A program made the position numbers and the translations under genes. The notes under the pieces are model-generated. The model ran no database searches, was not told the origin of the DNA, and saw only the letters and a list, made by a program, of their open reading frames with translations. A stretch of DNA of 32,796 nucleotides, taken from the IMG/VR virus record IMGVR_UViG_3300027983_000064, positions 1-32,796 of that record; one strand, given 5' to 3'. Of this stretch, positions 7,578 to 17,509 are shown piece after piece (the first letter of the stretch is position 1; every line of letters begins with the position of its first letter). Origin of the DNA: a virus.

Positions 7578-9194
7578 TTATAACGATCCACCAGTAATAG
7601 GATTTCTCATTACGATTTTCAATACTTTCGTAGGATCTTCTACTTTGATTGCAGGCATAGCTTGCGTCATGTAAATTTTGTATCCGTTGAAGTTACCAGA
7701 AGAAGCAAACCCTTGAGATCTACCCATGTAATCCATTGTTCCATTTACATATCTCCATTGAAGATCTTTGTTCCATTTTGATTTCAATAACTTGATGTTA
7801 TCAGAACCATTCTCAGTAATATCGAAAACGATAAATGAGTAAGAAGACAATCTATGTCCATCAATGATTGGGTTCTCCGTATCATTGTTTTGTAAGTTGT
7901 CAAATGCAGGATTCAATACAAACTTGATGTTTGCTAAGAAAGGAATCATGTACTCTGTGAAAGAGAATCCAAATCCTAAATCCATTCCTGAACCAGTAAC
8001 TGCATCCAATTCCTTAGCATTCATAACAAGACCAGAAGAAAAAGCTTCTCTCTTGATAGCCTCATTGATGATTCTCATTCCTCCAAGACCTGTTTGAACG
8101 ATCAACTGACGTTTAGAATCTGGTCCTTGGAAGTCAACTTTACCGTTGTAGAAGTTGAATAACTCAGAACGGAAGATGTCTAATCTGAAATCAGCTTTGT
8201 TGTAAACATGTTTGAAAGACAAATCTAATTGTTTCCAAAGTCCAACAGATAATCTCAAGTCATCAGCACCGTCTTGCTTGATTCTACCTCCTTTACCCCA
8301 CATAAGGTAAGTTTCAATATCGTAAGCAATTTTAGAAAGATGGGCTGCTTCTAACTTAGTGATAAAAGTTTTAACCATGTCTCCATTTTCAACTGCTTTC
8401 TTCACATAAGATGTTCCTTTTGCTTGAACAAATCCTTCTAAAGTAGTAATTGATGGGTCTAATTCTGTGTCATTTGTTTTCCAAAGCTCAGTAACTGGTA
8501 CACGACTATCTGCATCCATACCACCTTTTTCCATCAATTTAACTCTTGATGAGATAGAGTAATGAACGTGTGCATCTGCATTTCCAACATAGTTGTAAAA
8601 CTCACGAGTTGTATGAGTTGTAGTCATGTCAGAATATCTTTCACCGTACTCACCTTTAGCAGAACCAACTCTGAAATAAGGAGTTTGGTTCTCCAAGAAT
8701 TTATTGTTAAATGCTTGGTAAGAATTTGAATTAACAATTTGCACTGTGTAGATCGTACCATCTCCTAAATCCAAAATGTCTTCATCTGTGATGAAAAGCT
8801 CCAATCCGTTGTATTTATCGTAAGTGATTATATCACCGTGACCAAAGCAACGCTTGTTCATTTTAATACGGAAAGGTGTACCGTCAACACCTTTACCTGG
8901 ATTATTTGGATCTAAATCTTCCATAATGTAAGGTAATTCCTCAGAAACAGGAGTTGACCACTTGTACTCACCTCTTGGGTGATTTACTTCAATTACATTC
9001 TTCCCATTAAAAGAAGACATCTTGTAAAGAGGCATTTCAATCTTTTTGGTTTGAGCCCATAATTCTACAGGACCTAAATCATCAGGTTGTGCATCTTTCA
9101 TCATTTGCATCATGTGAAATGAATCAACATGTGAGCTTGCTGTGTAATGGTTATCTCTTAAAAAGATACCATTATTTAAAACTGGTGTTGCCAT
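7578..9194 (-). CDS. Major capsid protein (probable)
   Basis: A 538-aa protein of the usual size for HK97-fold capsid proteins of larger Bacteroidetes phages. It has mixed alpha/beta composition, almost no cysteine (one in KRCFGHGD), and many Gly/Asn turns. It follows the portal and an acidic scaffold-like protein and is followed by a strong terminator. Packing order TerL - portal - scaffold - capsid is the classic head-gene order. No motif alone proves the HK97 fold, so the call rests on order, length and expression signals. The start MATPVLNNG at 9194 is the first ATG. Confidence 0.7.
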   Translation of the reverse strand: MATPVLNNGIFLRDNHYTASSHVDSFHMMQMMKDAQPDDLGPVELWAQTKKIEMPLYKMSSFNGKNVIEVNHPRGEYKWSTPVSEELPYIMEDLDPNNPGKGVDGTPFRIKMNKRCFGHGDIITYDKYNGLELFITDEDILDLGDGTIYTVQIVNSNSYQAFNNKFLENQTPYFRVGSAKGEYGERYSDMTTTHTTREFYNYVGNADAHVHYSISSRVKLMEKGGMDADSRVPVTELWKTNDTELDPSITTLEGFVQAKGTSYVKKAVENGDMVKTFITKLEAAHLSKIAYDIETYLMWGKGGRIKQDGADDLRLSVGLWKQLDLSFKHVYNKADFRLDIFRSELFNFYNGKVDFQGPDSKRQLIVQTGLGGMRIINEAIKREAFSSGLVMNAKELDAVTGSGMDLGFGFSFTEYMIPFLANIKFVLNPAFDNLQNNDTENPIIDGHRLSSYSFIVFDITENGSDNIKLLKSKWNKDLQWRYVNGTMDYMGRSQGFASSGNFNGYKIYMTQAMPAIKVEDPTKVLKIVMRNPITGGSL

Positions 9195-9223
9195 GTTTGT
9201 TGTTTGTTATTTGTATTTAATTA

Positions 9224-10543
9224 TTAACTTCTTGAGAAAATAGATTTACCTGTTCTTTGTAAAGGTTTTTTAGGTAGTCTATTTGCAGTTTGTTTGTTTT
9301 CTGTTGCAAAAGTAGATGAAGAATTTCTACTTGCTTCCTCTGTCTTTAGCATTCTTACGGTTTTAATATTCGCTTCTTTGCTTCCAATCTTTTTTACAGA
9401 ATCTCTGTAGTTTTCTGGATCTGCAAGTAACCATAAAGCTTCAGCTACTAAGCTTGGGTTTGCTTTCTCCCCAAATTGATGTTGCTCTAAAAGAAAGCCT
9501 AAAGCATTTGTTTGTTTCCCATCAGCGTTCTGATACTTCGTAGAATCCGTAAGACCGTGATACAACATTGTCTGAACCTTATTGTTTAAAGGGATTCCGT
9601 TTAAGTTATCCGTATTTAAAGTTTGGTAAATGGTTTGTTGATACTTACCTGCTTGTTCCGTTTTTCTATTTTGTGCTTCTTGTTGTTTTTTTAATCGTTG
9701 TTCAACAATTTCAGCTTGCTTAGCATCTAATTTAGGTTTATACTTTGTAGCGTATTTCTCCATATCCCCACGATCTTTGATGATGTTAATTTCATCTTCA
9801 ATCTCTTCGGATGTGTCGTTACCTAATGTATTTAACCACTGTCTAACAATTAATTCTTGATCCTCTTGGTTTTTAACATCTAAATCAAAAGTTTCTTGAG
9901 CTTTTAAAACTTGACTCATTACTTGTTTTACATCAGTACCTCCATTAAGTGCATAATGAACAACCGCTTGAACATCATCTGGTAATTGTTTAAACAATTC
10001 CAATGGTGCATTTTGTGCAGTATCCGAAACCTTGTTTTCAATATTTGCTTGAATCAACTCCTCAAAGTCTTCAGCTGTATATTGCTCAATAGGTTTATCA
10101 TCAGCAAACGGTTGCAAAATACCTTTTTCGATAAGAGATTTTGCCGCAGTTATTAAAGCGGAAGGTCTGCCTCCTTTATTAACAGAAGAACTGTCGTCGT
10201 CATCGTCGTCGTCTTCGTCAGATTTTTCAAGATCATCATCCAATAACTTAGATGCAATTTTTTCTAAATCGTCTTTACTTAACTTATTTAATTCTTCTTC
10301 ATTATCGATCTCTTCGTCATCATCTAGAAAATCAACATCAACTGTGCCTGAATCAAAAACACGAGGTTTTTTAGTTGGTTCATGACCTTCTGCTCCTTTG
10401 TCTGGAACAATAACAGATGAGGAAGATATTCCCAATAATTCATCTAAGTTGTCAAAATCTATCTCCTCAACCGTTGTTGAGGATTGTGCTGCAGTTTCTG
10501 CAGCAATTTTTGCAGCTGTTGCTGCTTTCTCTTCTTCTGTCAT
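9224..10543 (-). CDS. Acidic scaffold-type head assembly protein (probable)
   Basis: A 439-aa protein between portal and major capsid genes. Residues 20-120 are extremely acidic, with a run of eleven D/E around residue 110 (EKSDEDDDDDDD) followed by SSSVNKGGRP. The rest is Gln/Lys-rich helix with coiled-coil segments (EIVEQRLKKQQEAQNRK) and a basic tail. Acidic, low-complexity, helical proteins at this place usually scaffold the procapsid. There is no obvious protease triad, so a built-in protease is not supported. Confidence 0.6.
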   Translation of the reverse strand: MTEEEKAATAAKIAAETAAQSSTTVEEIDFDNLDELLGISSSSVIVPDKGAEGHEPTKKPRVFDSGTVDVDFLDDDEEIDNEEELNKLSKDDLEKIASKLLDDDLEKSDEDDDDDDDSSSVNKGGRPSALITAAKSLIEKGILQPFADDKPIEQYTAEDFEELIQANIENKVSDTAQNAPLELFKQLPDDVQAVVHYALNGGTDVKQVMSQVLKAQETFDLDVKNQEDQELIVRQWLNTLGNDTSEEIEDEINIIKDRGDMEKYATKYKPKLDAKQAEIVEQRLKKQQEAQNRKTEQAGKYQQTIYQTLNTDNLNGIPLNNKVQTMLYHGLTDSTKYQNADGKQTNALGFLLEQHQFGEKANPSLVAEALWLLADPENYRDSVKKIGSKEANIKTVRMLKTEEASRNSSSTFATENKQTANRLPKKPLQRTGKSIFSRS

Positions 10544-10676
10544 AATGTGTTGGTTTAATTACTGACTTATTATAATTTATGCAAAAAATGCGGGTTTAAA
10601 CAATATTAAGTTAACTGTTTTAGATTCCAAAAAATAAAACCGGAAACTATATGGTTAAAACTTCAAAAACCCAACC

Positions 10677-13412
10677 TTACTTAGGTTTTTTATCGTCATA
10701 TTTATTTTTGTTTTCTCTAGCAATTGCAAACTCTGTTTGTTTATTTCTTTGATCTGACATGATTTTTTCTCTCTCTAAATCTAATTTTTGTTGAGCCATG
10801 TTAGACTTGTTACCTTCTTTTTCTCTGTTAAAATTCATCGTTTCTTGATACTGCTCAGATTCACGCACACCTTTTAAGGCATCTTCATAATCAGATTCTT
10901 GATTTTGATTAATGTCTTGCTGAGCTGCATATCCAGCAGATTTAATTTCAGCTTCCAATAAACGACTACGACGATCCTTTTCTTTTTCCCGTGATTCGTG
11001 ATCCATTTCAAATTTCCGTTCATCCTGTCTTGCCTTAATTTCAGCTTCGGCCATTTGGTTCTCATGGTCCATTTTTTCTTTATTCGCAGCTGCTGCTTTT
11101 TTCTCAATTTTCTTCATCGCGCTATTCAGCGTGCCTAATGAATCAGCTTGCATTAATCCTCCTAAATCATAAATAGAAGCACCACTTGTATTGTTCTGAA
11201 TAAACAATTGTTTTAATTGCTCAAGAGTCGCTCTGTTGTTTGCATTTGTTTGACAAAAAACATTCAAATCAATTAATAACAAATCCGTACCATTCATTTC
11301 AAAGTTTGTCCTCTCCTCTGGAGAAATCATGCCTTGTAGTCTTAATGATGGATTTGTCGAGTGATAATACTGAGCAAGGTCAGTTCTCATTTTATGAACT
11401 CTTGGCATTAAGTGATCACTGTGCTGAGAAAAGTAAACTTCTGTTTGAGCATAAGAACCGCTTACTGCTTGTTCTACACCAGTTGCCGTATTTGTCTGTC
11501 CCAACTGTTGACCCATTCGTTGTGGATTAACTCCTACAACTTCCATCGCTTGTTGTTTAAAATAATTAGCTAACTGTATCCTGGACATTAATCGTCCACT
11601 CTGCTCCATATTTAAAACCTGATAATGCTGAAAGTTAGTTGCACTTTCAGTATTTGCAATACTTGGATCTAATGGAAGTATTGAAAAGTCTTTCATTGCC
11701 ACGTAGGCTTTGTCTAAGTTTCCTTTACCCCAGTCTTCTCCCATAGAATGCTTAGGTAATGCGTTTTGATCTAATACGACAACTGTTCCAATTTCATCTA
11801 TAAGAATATCTGCTATTTGATTATTACACATGTTGAAACCAATTTGTGCGGGTTTCATTAAATCAACTAAAGACATGGACTTCGTATTTCTGTCAGAAAA
11901 AACTCGTCCTTCTATTGGCAACTTAGAACCATAAAGAGAATTGTCTCCTTTGAATTGAAAACGCAAAGCTCCGGGTTCAGATTTATCTATACCTAAGTAA
12001 ATTGAACTGTGTTCTGATTTTTCTATTGAATCCCAAAGAGTACGATTGTTACCAATTTTAACACCACCCCAAACTTCATTAATCCAAGTCCATTCAATGT
12101 GGTCACCAAATATTAAATTCTCTTCATCTTTAGATGCTTTAAATGTTGTATTGTAAACAGGTTTGTCTAAAACAACATACGTTTCATCAATTATCTCAGT
12201 AATTATTTCTCCATTAATGTCAACCTTCGTTAAGTAACCAACTTTCTTTTGAGTTTTCCAATAAGAAGTTGTTACACGAGCCATACCTGAGTTTTCTAAT
12301 AATCCTGAATGCTGACTTTGACCTGTTATCCACCCTACAATATCACTATCTCCCATTTGATTGTCAAGAAAGCTCAAGTGTCTTTTCATATCAACACCAA
12401 CCATTCTGTTACTTTCTACAGACTCATCCGTATTGTAATCAGAACCATCTATCATTCCTGGTATTAAGCTTCGCGCAGAAGTTGACGGATACATTGACTC
12501 TAACGAATTTAATTGATCCTCAGTCATCAAGTATCCGAAAACATCAATAACATCAGCAATAGTCATTAATTCAATCCACCCAGCCCAGTTGGCTTGAGAT
12601 ATGTATTTAACATTTGGAGACTTATGGTAAAAAGTTAAAGCAGGGTTTAGTAAGTTAATGTCATAATCATTTTCTAACATTCTAAAATGCCAAAATTCAC
12701 TGTCAGTTATTAACGAATCCCTAAAAGCCTCTTCTTCCAATTCATCCATGTTAAATCGATTAACATCAATTGCATGTTGTTTAGTGGCCCATTGTTCACC
12801 AACAGTTTGATAGGTTTTATTGTAAAAACTTTCAATTGCAGGTAAACCTCGTAATGCTTCTGGATTTAATTGTTGTTGAGCTTCTTCTGAATTTGGATCC
12901 ATTCCTTGCTCAATCATTGCAGCAACCATTTTTTGTTGCGCATCTTCAAGTAAAACGGAAGAGATTGCTTCCATTTTTTTATCCATTATCTCATTGTAAG
13001 AATACTCATCAATTGCTCGGTAATCAACTTTAGTGTTTCTTTTTGCAAACTCTGTTACAAGAGTGTTTATTACATTAGGAATGATTGGATAAAACTTTAA
13101 ATCCATTGCTGAATCTTCATGGCCCTCGTCAATAAGAGCAGCCATCATGTCACCGTATTCATTTTCAACATCAGGGATGTAATCAGATTTATCAATTGTG
13201 CCAACTGCCAATTTATAATTCTTCATTAACCTACGGGACTTTTCTGTAATCTGCTTGATAGCCTGCCACTCCATCCAATCCATGTTGTGCATGGCATACT
13301 CAATATCTTTTTCTGCCATTGGAAGAAATTGGATAGGTTGAGTAAAAACACCAAACTTGTTACGTTTAGTTTTTTTACCTTTCTTAATATCCATTGCATT
13401 TAAAATCTCCAT
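10677..13412 (-). CDS. Portal protein
   Basis: A 911-aa protein starting directly after the TerL stop (adjacent codons). The first ~690 residues hold the long mixed alpha/beta body expected of a portal. A segment near residue 630 reads SRIQLANYFKQQAMEVVGVN, with the following GVEQAVSGSYAQTE typical of the portal stem and crown region. Residues about 760-911 are a charged coiled coil (KEKMDHENQMAEAEIKARQ), a tail seen in portals of crAss-like and related phages. It forms the dodecameric ring through which TerL pumps DNA. The 130-bp gap behind it has no strong hairpin. Confidence 0.8.
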   Translation of the reverse strand: MEILNAMDIKKGKKTKRNKFGVFTQPIQFLPMAEKDIEYAMHNMDWMEWQAIKQITEKSRRLMKNYKLAVGTIDKSDYIPDVENEYGDMMAALIDEGHEDSAMDLKFYPIIPNVINTLVTEFAKRNTKVDYRAIDEYSYNEIMDKKMEAISSVLLEDAQQKMVAAMIEQGMDPNSEEAQQQLNPEALRGLPAIESFYNKTYQTVGEQWATKQHAIDVNRFNMDELEEEAFRDSLITDSEFWHFRMLENDYDINLLNPALTFYHKSPNVKYISQANWAGWIELMTIADVIDVFGYLMTEDQLNSLESMYPSTSARSLIPGMIDGSDYNTDESVESNRMVGVDMKRHLSFLDNQMGDSDIVGWITGQSQHSGLLENSGMARVTTSYWKTQKKVGYLTKVDINGEIITEIIDETYVVLDKPVYNTTFKASKDEENLIFGDHIEWTWINEVWGGVKIGNNRTLWDSIEKSEHSSIYLGIDKSEPGALRFQFKGDNSLYGSKLPIEGRVFSDRNTKSMSLVDLMKPAQIGFNMCNNQIADILIDEIGTVVVLDQNALPKHSMGEDWGKGNLDKAYVAMKDFSILPLDPSIANTESATNFQHYQVLNMEQSGRLMSRIQLANYFKQQAMEVVGVNPQRMGQQLGQTNTATGVEQAVSGSYAQTEVYFSQHSDHLMPRVHKMRTDLAQYYHSTNPSLRLQGMISPEERTNFEMNGTDLLLIDLNVFCQTNANNRATLEQLKQLFIQNNTSGASIYDLGGLMQADSLGTLNSAMKKIEKKAAAANKEKMDHENQMAEAEIKARQDERKFEMDHESREKEKDRRSRLLEAEIKSAGYAAQQDINQNQESDYEDALKGVRESEQYQETMNFNREKEGNKSNMAQQKLDLEREKIMSDQRNKQTEFAIARENKNKYDDKKPK

Positions 13413-15641
13413 CTACTTTATGTTTTTATAAGGATTTCTTTTTTCTCTAACTCCTAATCGAGTATTGCCGTTTTGACCAATTGTTTTAAACGGCGATCTA
13501 TTTAATTTAACGAATTTTTCCGAACTATCCAAATGATCCTCATTCTCATACTCAACTCTTTTCTTTAAACCTCTGCTTGATTCTTGAATTTTCACAAATG
13601 TAATTAATGCACCTAAACTTATTAACCTATCGACATTTATTCCAGGTTGGTACTGTTCCATTTCAATCATTGCCATCATATCAGGAATCCTTGTGATTCC
13701 GTAAGTAACAATTTGACCTTGTCCTCCATGAGTTTCTTCTACATCTAATTCTTCTTTTAAGAACTCAATTAAGTAACTAAGCATAATGGTTTTGAAAATA
13801 GTAGATACGTTTCTCCAACCGTAAGTCTGGAATTGAGTTTTAGATGCTTGAACTTCTTTAGAAAAGACCATCTGAGATGAAGGCACTAAATACTTTTGCT
13901 TTCGTTTGAATTGCATGTATTGAATAAACAAGGGGACGTTATTCTCAACAATTGTCCAGGCTTGATACCACTCAATTATTAAAAGCAATCGCTCATGTGT
14001 TTTGTTAATGTCATCAAACCTTCCACACCAAGCAGCTACAATTTTATCACCCTCCACAAATGTTTCTACCTCCCCGTTATCTTTAACCCGCTGAACTTGA
14101 ACTGAGTTTTTGTAAACATAAATCGAACACAATGATTCTGAAGTTACTGTCTTTCCTTCTCCAACAGGGTCAATTGATGCAAAATAAGTTCCGCAAAAAA
14201 CCTTGTCTTCATCGGGTTCTTCCCAAACTTGTATAACACTTGTTTTATCTTCCGCTTTTTTATTGATTGGAAACTCTGTAATTGCTGCTTTTAATGTTGG
14301 AGATGCCATTATTAAGTTATTTTCAGTATAACTTAAATTGTAACCGTTCCAAGGATAATCTCCGTCGTCAATTCTGCGCTTGTTTCCTTTAACTAAATTT
14401 ATTGGGAAAATGCTTTCTCCTCTTACAGCAAACGCTTCTTTTAAATTTGTTGGATGCTGAGAACATCTAATTTGATATATTTCTGGAGAAAGATCTTTCT
14501 TCCACTGGATACGTTTTTTGTTAATTGCTTCAAGAGCTTTGTCTACAAGAGAGTTACCAAACGCATCAATGTAAGGAGGCATTGAATATTGTTCTGGAAT
14601 AAATAAACCAGAAATACCAGCAGTTCCATCTTCATCCATGTACTTGTTACGAACACCATAGAAACCATTTGCTTTTGGTTTATACATAAATTCTCGTAAC
14701 GGTTCACAATGTTTCAAGTCACCTACAGATCCTGCGCCAACAAAGTAACCAGTAGTTATGTCACCAGACTCCATTGCTGGTCGCATAAACTCGTAAGTCT
14801 TATTCATAGTTTTCGCAATCCCTGCTTCCTCGTAAAAAAACAAGGTACATAAACCACCTACACCACTTGTGTCAGACTGCTCAAAAGATGTAGCTTTTAA
14901 AGTACCTTTTCTTCCTTTTTCTGACTTCCTGCCTTTATCAACGTATTCGATTTTTTGTTGCCATTCTCCTACACCACTTGGGTTCAAGGGTCTATACCAA
15001 GCAGTGTGGTCATTAAGAAATACTTTGTAATCATTTAGTATTTTCCATGTACCATTTATACCAGTAATGTAATCACTCAAAGAAGCTCCAATTTTTAATA
15101 CAGGACCATACTCAAACCAAAGAAGATTTATTAGTTTTGCCGCGTGATACAAAGATGAACCAAACTGTCTTTTTTTAAGTATAACTCCGTGCTCGTAATT
15201 TAACTCTCCAATTATTTCATAGAGTGCCATGTGCAACTGAGTATCCCAAATATCAGTAAAGTCAGATCTCTTTTTTACTTTATCACTAATGTGCAAAAAG
15301 TTAATCCAGAAATAATAATCTCGTGGAAGATACCATTGTTTTTTACCTACTTTAAAAAAACATCCTTTTCTTGATTTCTTTTTTTGGTCATCCCAATACT
15401 TAATGAAATCACGAGATCCGTGATTTGCTTCTGTATAGTATCCGTTTTTTCTAAAAAACAACCCCGGTTCTTGCCACAACCTAACTGTTTCATCCAGATC
15501 GTATTCACCAGGTTCCTTGAAGTAGTTATCTTCAAGGTCTGTTTTAAAATCTTCTCGTGTGTCATAGTCTACAGTCGTCCATACCCCATTATCAAAACAG
15601 GGGATGTCCGTGTAAATTTCTCCAAATGGATCTTTAATCAT
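13413..15641 (-). CDS. terL: Terminase large subunit (ATPase and nuclease)
   Basis: A 742-aa DNA-packaging motor. The ATPase part has a deviant Walker A (KKRQFGSS, residues 156-163) and a Walker B (LFFYEEAG, about 267-274, with E271/E272). The RNase H-like nuclease has the three acidic clusters: SIDPVGEG (D491), IVENN (E566) and RIPDMM (D654). It is longer than the usual 500-600 aa because of an N-terminal extension of about 130 residues and extra loops, as in crAss-like phages. It starts 8 nt inside the end of the 170-aa gene, so translation is coupled. It acts with the portal immediately downstream. Confidence 0.92.
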   Translation of the reverse strand: MIKDPFGEIYTDIPCFDNGVWTTVDYDTREDFKTDLEDNYFKEPGEYDLDETVRLWQEPGLFFRKNGYYTEANHGSRDFIKYWDDQKKKSRKGCFFKVGKKQWYLPRDYYFWINFLHISDKVKKRSDFTDIWDTQLHMALYEIIGELNYEHGVILKKRQFGSSLYHAAKLINLLWFEYGPVLKIGASLSDYITGINGTWKILNDYKVFLNDHTAWYRPLNPSGVGEWQQKIEYVDKGRKSEKGRKGTLKATSFEQSDTSGVGGLCTLFFYEEAGIAKTMNKTYEFMRPAMESGDITTGYFVGAGSVGDLKHCEPLREFMYKPKANGFYGVRNKYMDEDGTAGISGLFIPEQYSMPPYIDAFGNSLVDKALEAINKKRIQWKKDLSPEIYQIRCSQHPTNLKEAFAVRGESIFPINLVKGNKRRIDDGDYPWNGYNLSYTENNLIMASPTLKAAITEFPINKKAEDKTSVIQVWEEPDEDKVFCGTYFASIDPVGEGKTVTSESLCSIYVYKNSVQVQRVKDNGEVETFVEGDKIVAAWCGRFDDINKTHERLLLIIEWYQAWTIVENNVPLFIQYMQFKRKQKYLVPSSQMVFSKEVQASKTQFQTYGWRNVSTIFKTIMLSYLIEFLKEELDVEETHGGQGQIVTYGITRIPDMMAMIEMEQYQPGINVDRLISLGALITFVKIQESSRGLKKRVEYENEDHLDSSEKFVKLNRSPFKTIGQNGNTRLGVREKRNPYKNIK

Positions 15642-16146
15642 CGTATCCTAATTTAGTACCACCTCTTGCTCTTGACGATTGCTCCTCTTCTAAATCTTTA
15701 GCTACACCTTTAAACGATTTTCTAATGTGGTCAAAGTTTTTTGCTGCATTAACAATGGAGGTAATGTTACCATCTCTTCCATCGGTAATGTCTTGCGTCC
15801 CCATGTAGAATGCCAGTTTCTCAAGCATGTTGGAGATTCCGTCATAAGCTCTAACAGTAGGAGTTTCGTATAACTCCTTAGTTCTTTTTAAAGCAATTAC
15901 AATTAGATCATCTTCTGTGCAAAAAGTTGCTTCTAAATCTTCAATAATCTCTTCCTCAATGTTATCTTGAGGTCGATTAAAGAAAGGGTTTTCTTGACTT
16001 CGGCAAGACATGTAAAACAAATAAGCAAGTATTTTTAAATACTCATCTGGATACGCGTCAACAATGTTTTTTAAGAACGGAAGCTGGTAAACATGCTCCG
16101 TAGGGATAACATTGCGATTTACAATTTCAAATAATTTAATGGCCAT
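15634..16146 (-). CDS. Candidate terminase small subunit
   Basis: A 170-aa mainly helical protein with acidic stretches (NIEEEIIEDLE) and a basic C-terminus (SSRARGGTKLGYDD). It overlaps both the nuclease gene upstream (11 nt) and terL downstream (8 nt). The position directly before terL and the helical build are what one expects of a small terminase, which recognises the phage DNA. I do not see a clear helix-turn-helix, so the call is by synteny. It could also be another conserved gene of this block. Confidence 0.4.
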   Translation of the reverse strand: MAIKLFEIVNRNVIPTEHVYQLPFLKNIVDAYPDEYLKILAYLFYMSCRSQENPFFNRPQDNIEEEIIEDLEATFCTEDDLIVIALKRTKELYETPTVRAYDGISNMLEKLAFYMGTQDITDGRDGNITSIVNAAKNFDHIRKSFKGVAKDLEEEQSSRARGGTKLGYDD

Positions 16147-16975
16147 GGTTTAGTATTTTTTCTCGATTATTATTTACAAATTTAAACAAGGTTAAAACCT
16201 CCGATTTAAGATACGGAATGTTGTATGCAGTAACTTTCTTTACTACGGGGTTTCTATCTGCATCAAGTTTAACAATAGGGTATCCAAACTCGTTTAGTCC
16301 AGTTAACTCAAATTCAACATGATCTATTCTCATTACTCCAGGACTAAGTGTAGGATTGTGCTTTAACATCATGTACATGTAAATGCTTAATTGCAAAGCA
16401 TAATCATTAAAGTTGCAATCATCTAAATGAGACAATGGAGGGAGCATTTTTTTTGTTTTCCCATTGTTCATTTTAAACCCTTCTTGTTTAATTTCCTTGT
16501 TTGTTTTGTAGTCATACAAGTCAATAAACTTATCGATTTTTTCTACCCTGTCGGCTTGTCCGCAAATACCTGAAGATTTTAAGTAAACCAAGTGCTCAGG
16601 ATGAATACCATCAACTAATTTTTGATCTGGAGCTAACTTAACGGTTCCTTCCATTAATGGAACTAACACTCTTAGTTCAACCCCTTTTCTTGTAATGGTA
16701 CTGCAACCAATTATATCTCTTTCTCTTTGATCGTGATACCAAGAACCAACAGTAATTGCTCGTAAGTTTTCGTCCTTCCAGATTTTTCTAATTGCTTCAG
16801 GAGTCTTGCCTGTGTATTTTGGGTTTTTTCCTTTTGAACAACTAACGGACATTTTCATTTCATCAAATTCTTCTTTGAAGTAATGAATTAATCTAGTAAC
16901 ACTTATCCAATCTATTTTTTCAGAAGGATCAGCACTTATGTATTTGTGGGTGTCTGCGTAAAATTTAATTGCCAT
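16136..16975 (-). CDS. PD-(D/E)XK nuclease (RecB/Cas4-like)
   Basis: A 279-aa protein with the motif order of the RecB/Cas4 nuclease group: a histidine motif VGSWYHDQRERD (H81), GQADRVEKID (D142), YDYKT (D155 and K157) and YALQLSIYMYMM (Q195). These are the metal-binding and QxxxY motifs of the family. It would cut or resect DNA, probably in replication, recombination or packaging. It is separated by only a few bases from the 75-aa gene and overlaps the candidate TerS gene. A nuclease beside terL is also found in crAss-like phages. Confidence 0.8.
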   Translation of the reverse strand: MAIKFYADTHKYISADPSEKIDWISVTRLIHYFKEEFDEMKMSVSCSKGKNPKYTGKTPEAIRKIWKDENLRAITVGSWYHDQRERDIIGCSTITRKGVELRVLVPLMEGTVKLAPDQKLVDGIHPEHLVYLKSSGICGQADRVEKIDKFIDLYDYKTNKEIKQEGFKMNNGKTKKMLPPLSHLDDCNFNDYALQLSIYMYMMLKHNPTLSPGVMRIDHVEFELTGLNEFGYPIVKLDADRNPVVKKVTAYNIPYLKSEVLTLFKFVNNNREKILNHGH

Positions 16976-16977
16976 AA

Positions 16978-17205
16978 TTATAGTTTGTTATTTATTATTT
17001 TAGTTGCTAATGAAACTACGTCATTGTCATCAGAACTTATCATTTTTAAAAGCTTGGAGTGCTCTTCTTTAGTAATGCTACCTGTGTCTGTCAAAGCTTT
17101 TAGCTGCTCCTTTAAGTGAATGAATGAGAAACTCTTGTTAATTTCTTTCATCCCAAGGACTCCTGTATATATCCGTAAAGTTCTATCAATTAAGTTTTTC
17201 TCCAT
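16978..17205 (-). CDS. 75-aa helical protein, unknown
   Basis: The start is placed at MEKNLIDRTL (ATG at 17205), because the 12 residues before it in the longest frame lie inside the upstream gene and the ATG overlaps the end of that gene (ATGGAGAAAAACTTAATTGA). The product is helical (KEQLKALTDTGSITKEEHSK), with the two-helix pattern of small regulatory or structural proteins. It lies between the zinc-ribbon protein and the nuclease. Function unknown. Confidence 0.55.
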   Translation of the reverse strand: MEKNLIDRTLRIYTGVLGMKEINKSFSFIHLKEQLKALTDTGSITKEEHSKLLKMISSDDNDVVSLATKIINNKL

Positions 17206-17509
17206 CTTGTAGTTTCTTATTAAGAATGTATTCTTCTTCAAAGGTCAATTCTGCCAACCAGAAACCGTTTGGACATTCTGATGACAAAGACCTTGTTTTT
17301 AATTTCAAAGTGCACCCACAATCTCCACAGCAAGGACCTGTTCCAGGAACTACACACGAAGTACCTTTCTCATCAAACAGATCGCATTTTTTACAAACAG
17401 CAAGTCTTTCTTCAGCAATTAATTCAACGTGTTCAGTCTTAAAGAGGTTGTTCTTTATCCCCTCTAATATCTTGCCTTTTTCCTTCCAAATTTTTATTGC
17501 GTTTTTCAT
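17186..17509 (-). CDS. Zinc-ribbon protein
   Basis: A 107-aa protein with a four-to-six cysteine cluster in the middle: CKKCDLF, SCVVPGTGPCCGDCGC and SECPNGFW. Its pattern is that of a zinc ribbon followed by an aromatic cap. Proteins of this kind occur beside the late block of several Bacteroidetes phages. Its first 71 nt overlap the HU/IHF-like gene in another frame, which is unusual, but no later ATG exists. It could serve as a nucleic-acid-binding or transcription cofactor. Confidence 0.65.
   Translation of the reverse strand: MKNAIKIWKEKGKILEGIKNNLFKTEHVELIAEERLAVCKKCDLFDEKGTSCVVPGTGPCCGDCGCTLKLKTRSLSSECPNGFWLAELTFEEEYILNKKLQDGEKLN

Noticed and set aside
10545-10676. Possible promoter or terminator in the gap between the portal and scaffold genes
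   Set aside because: Only a 4-5 bp hairpin and no TAnnTTTG box, so nothing firm.
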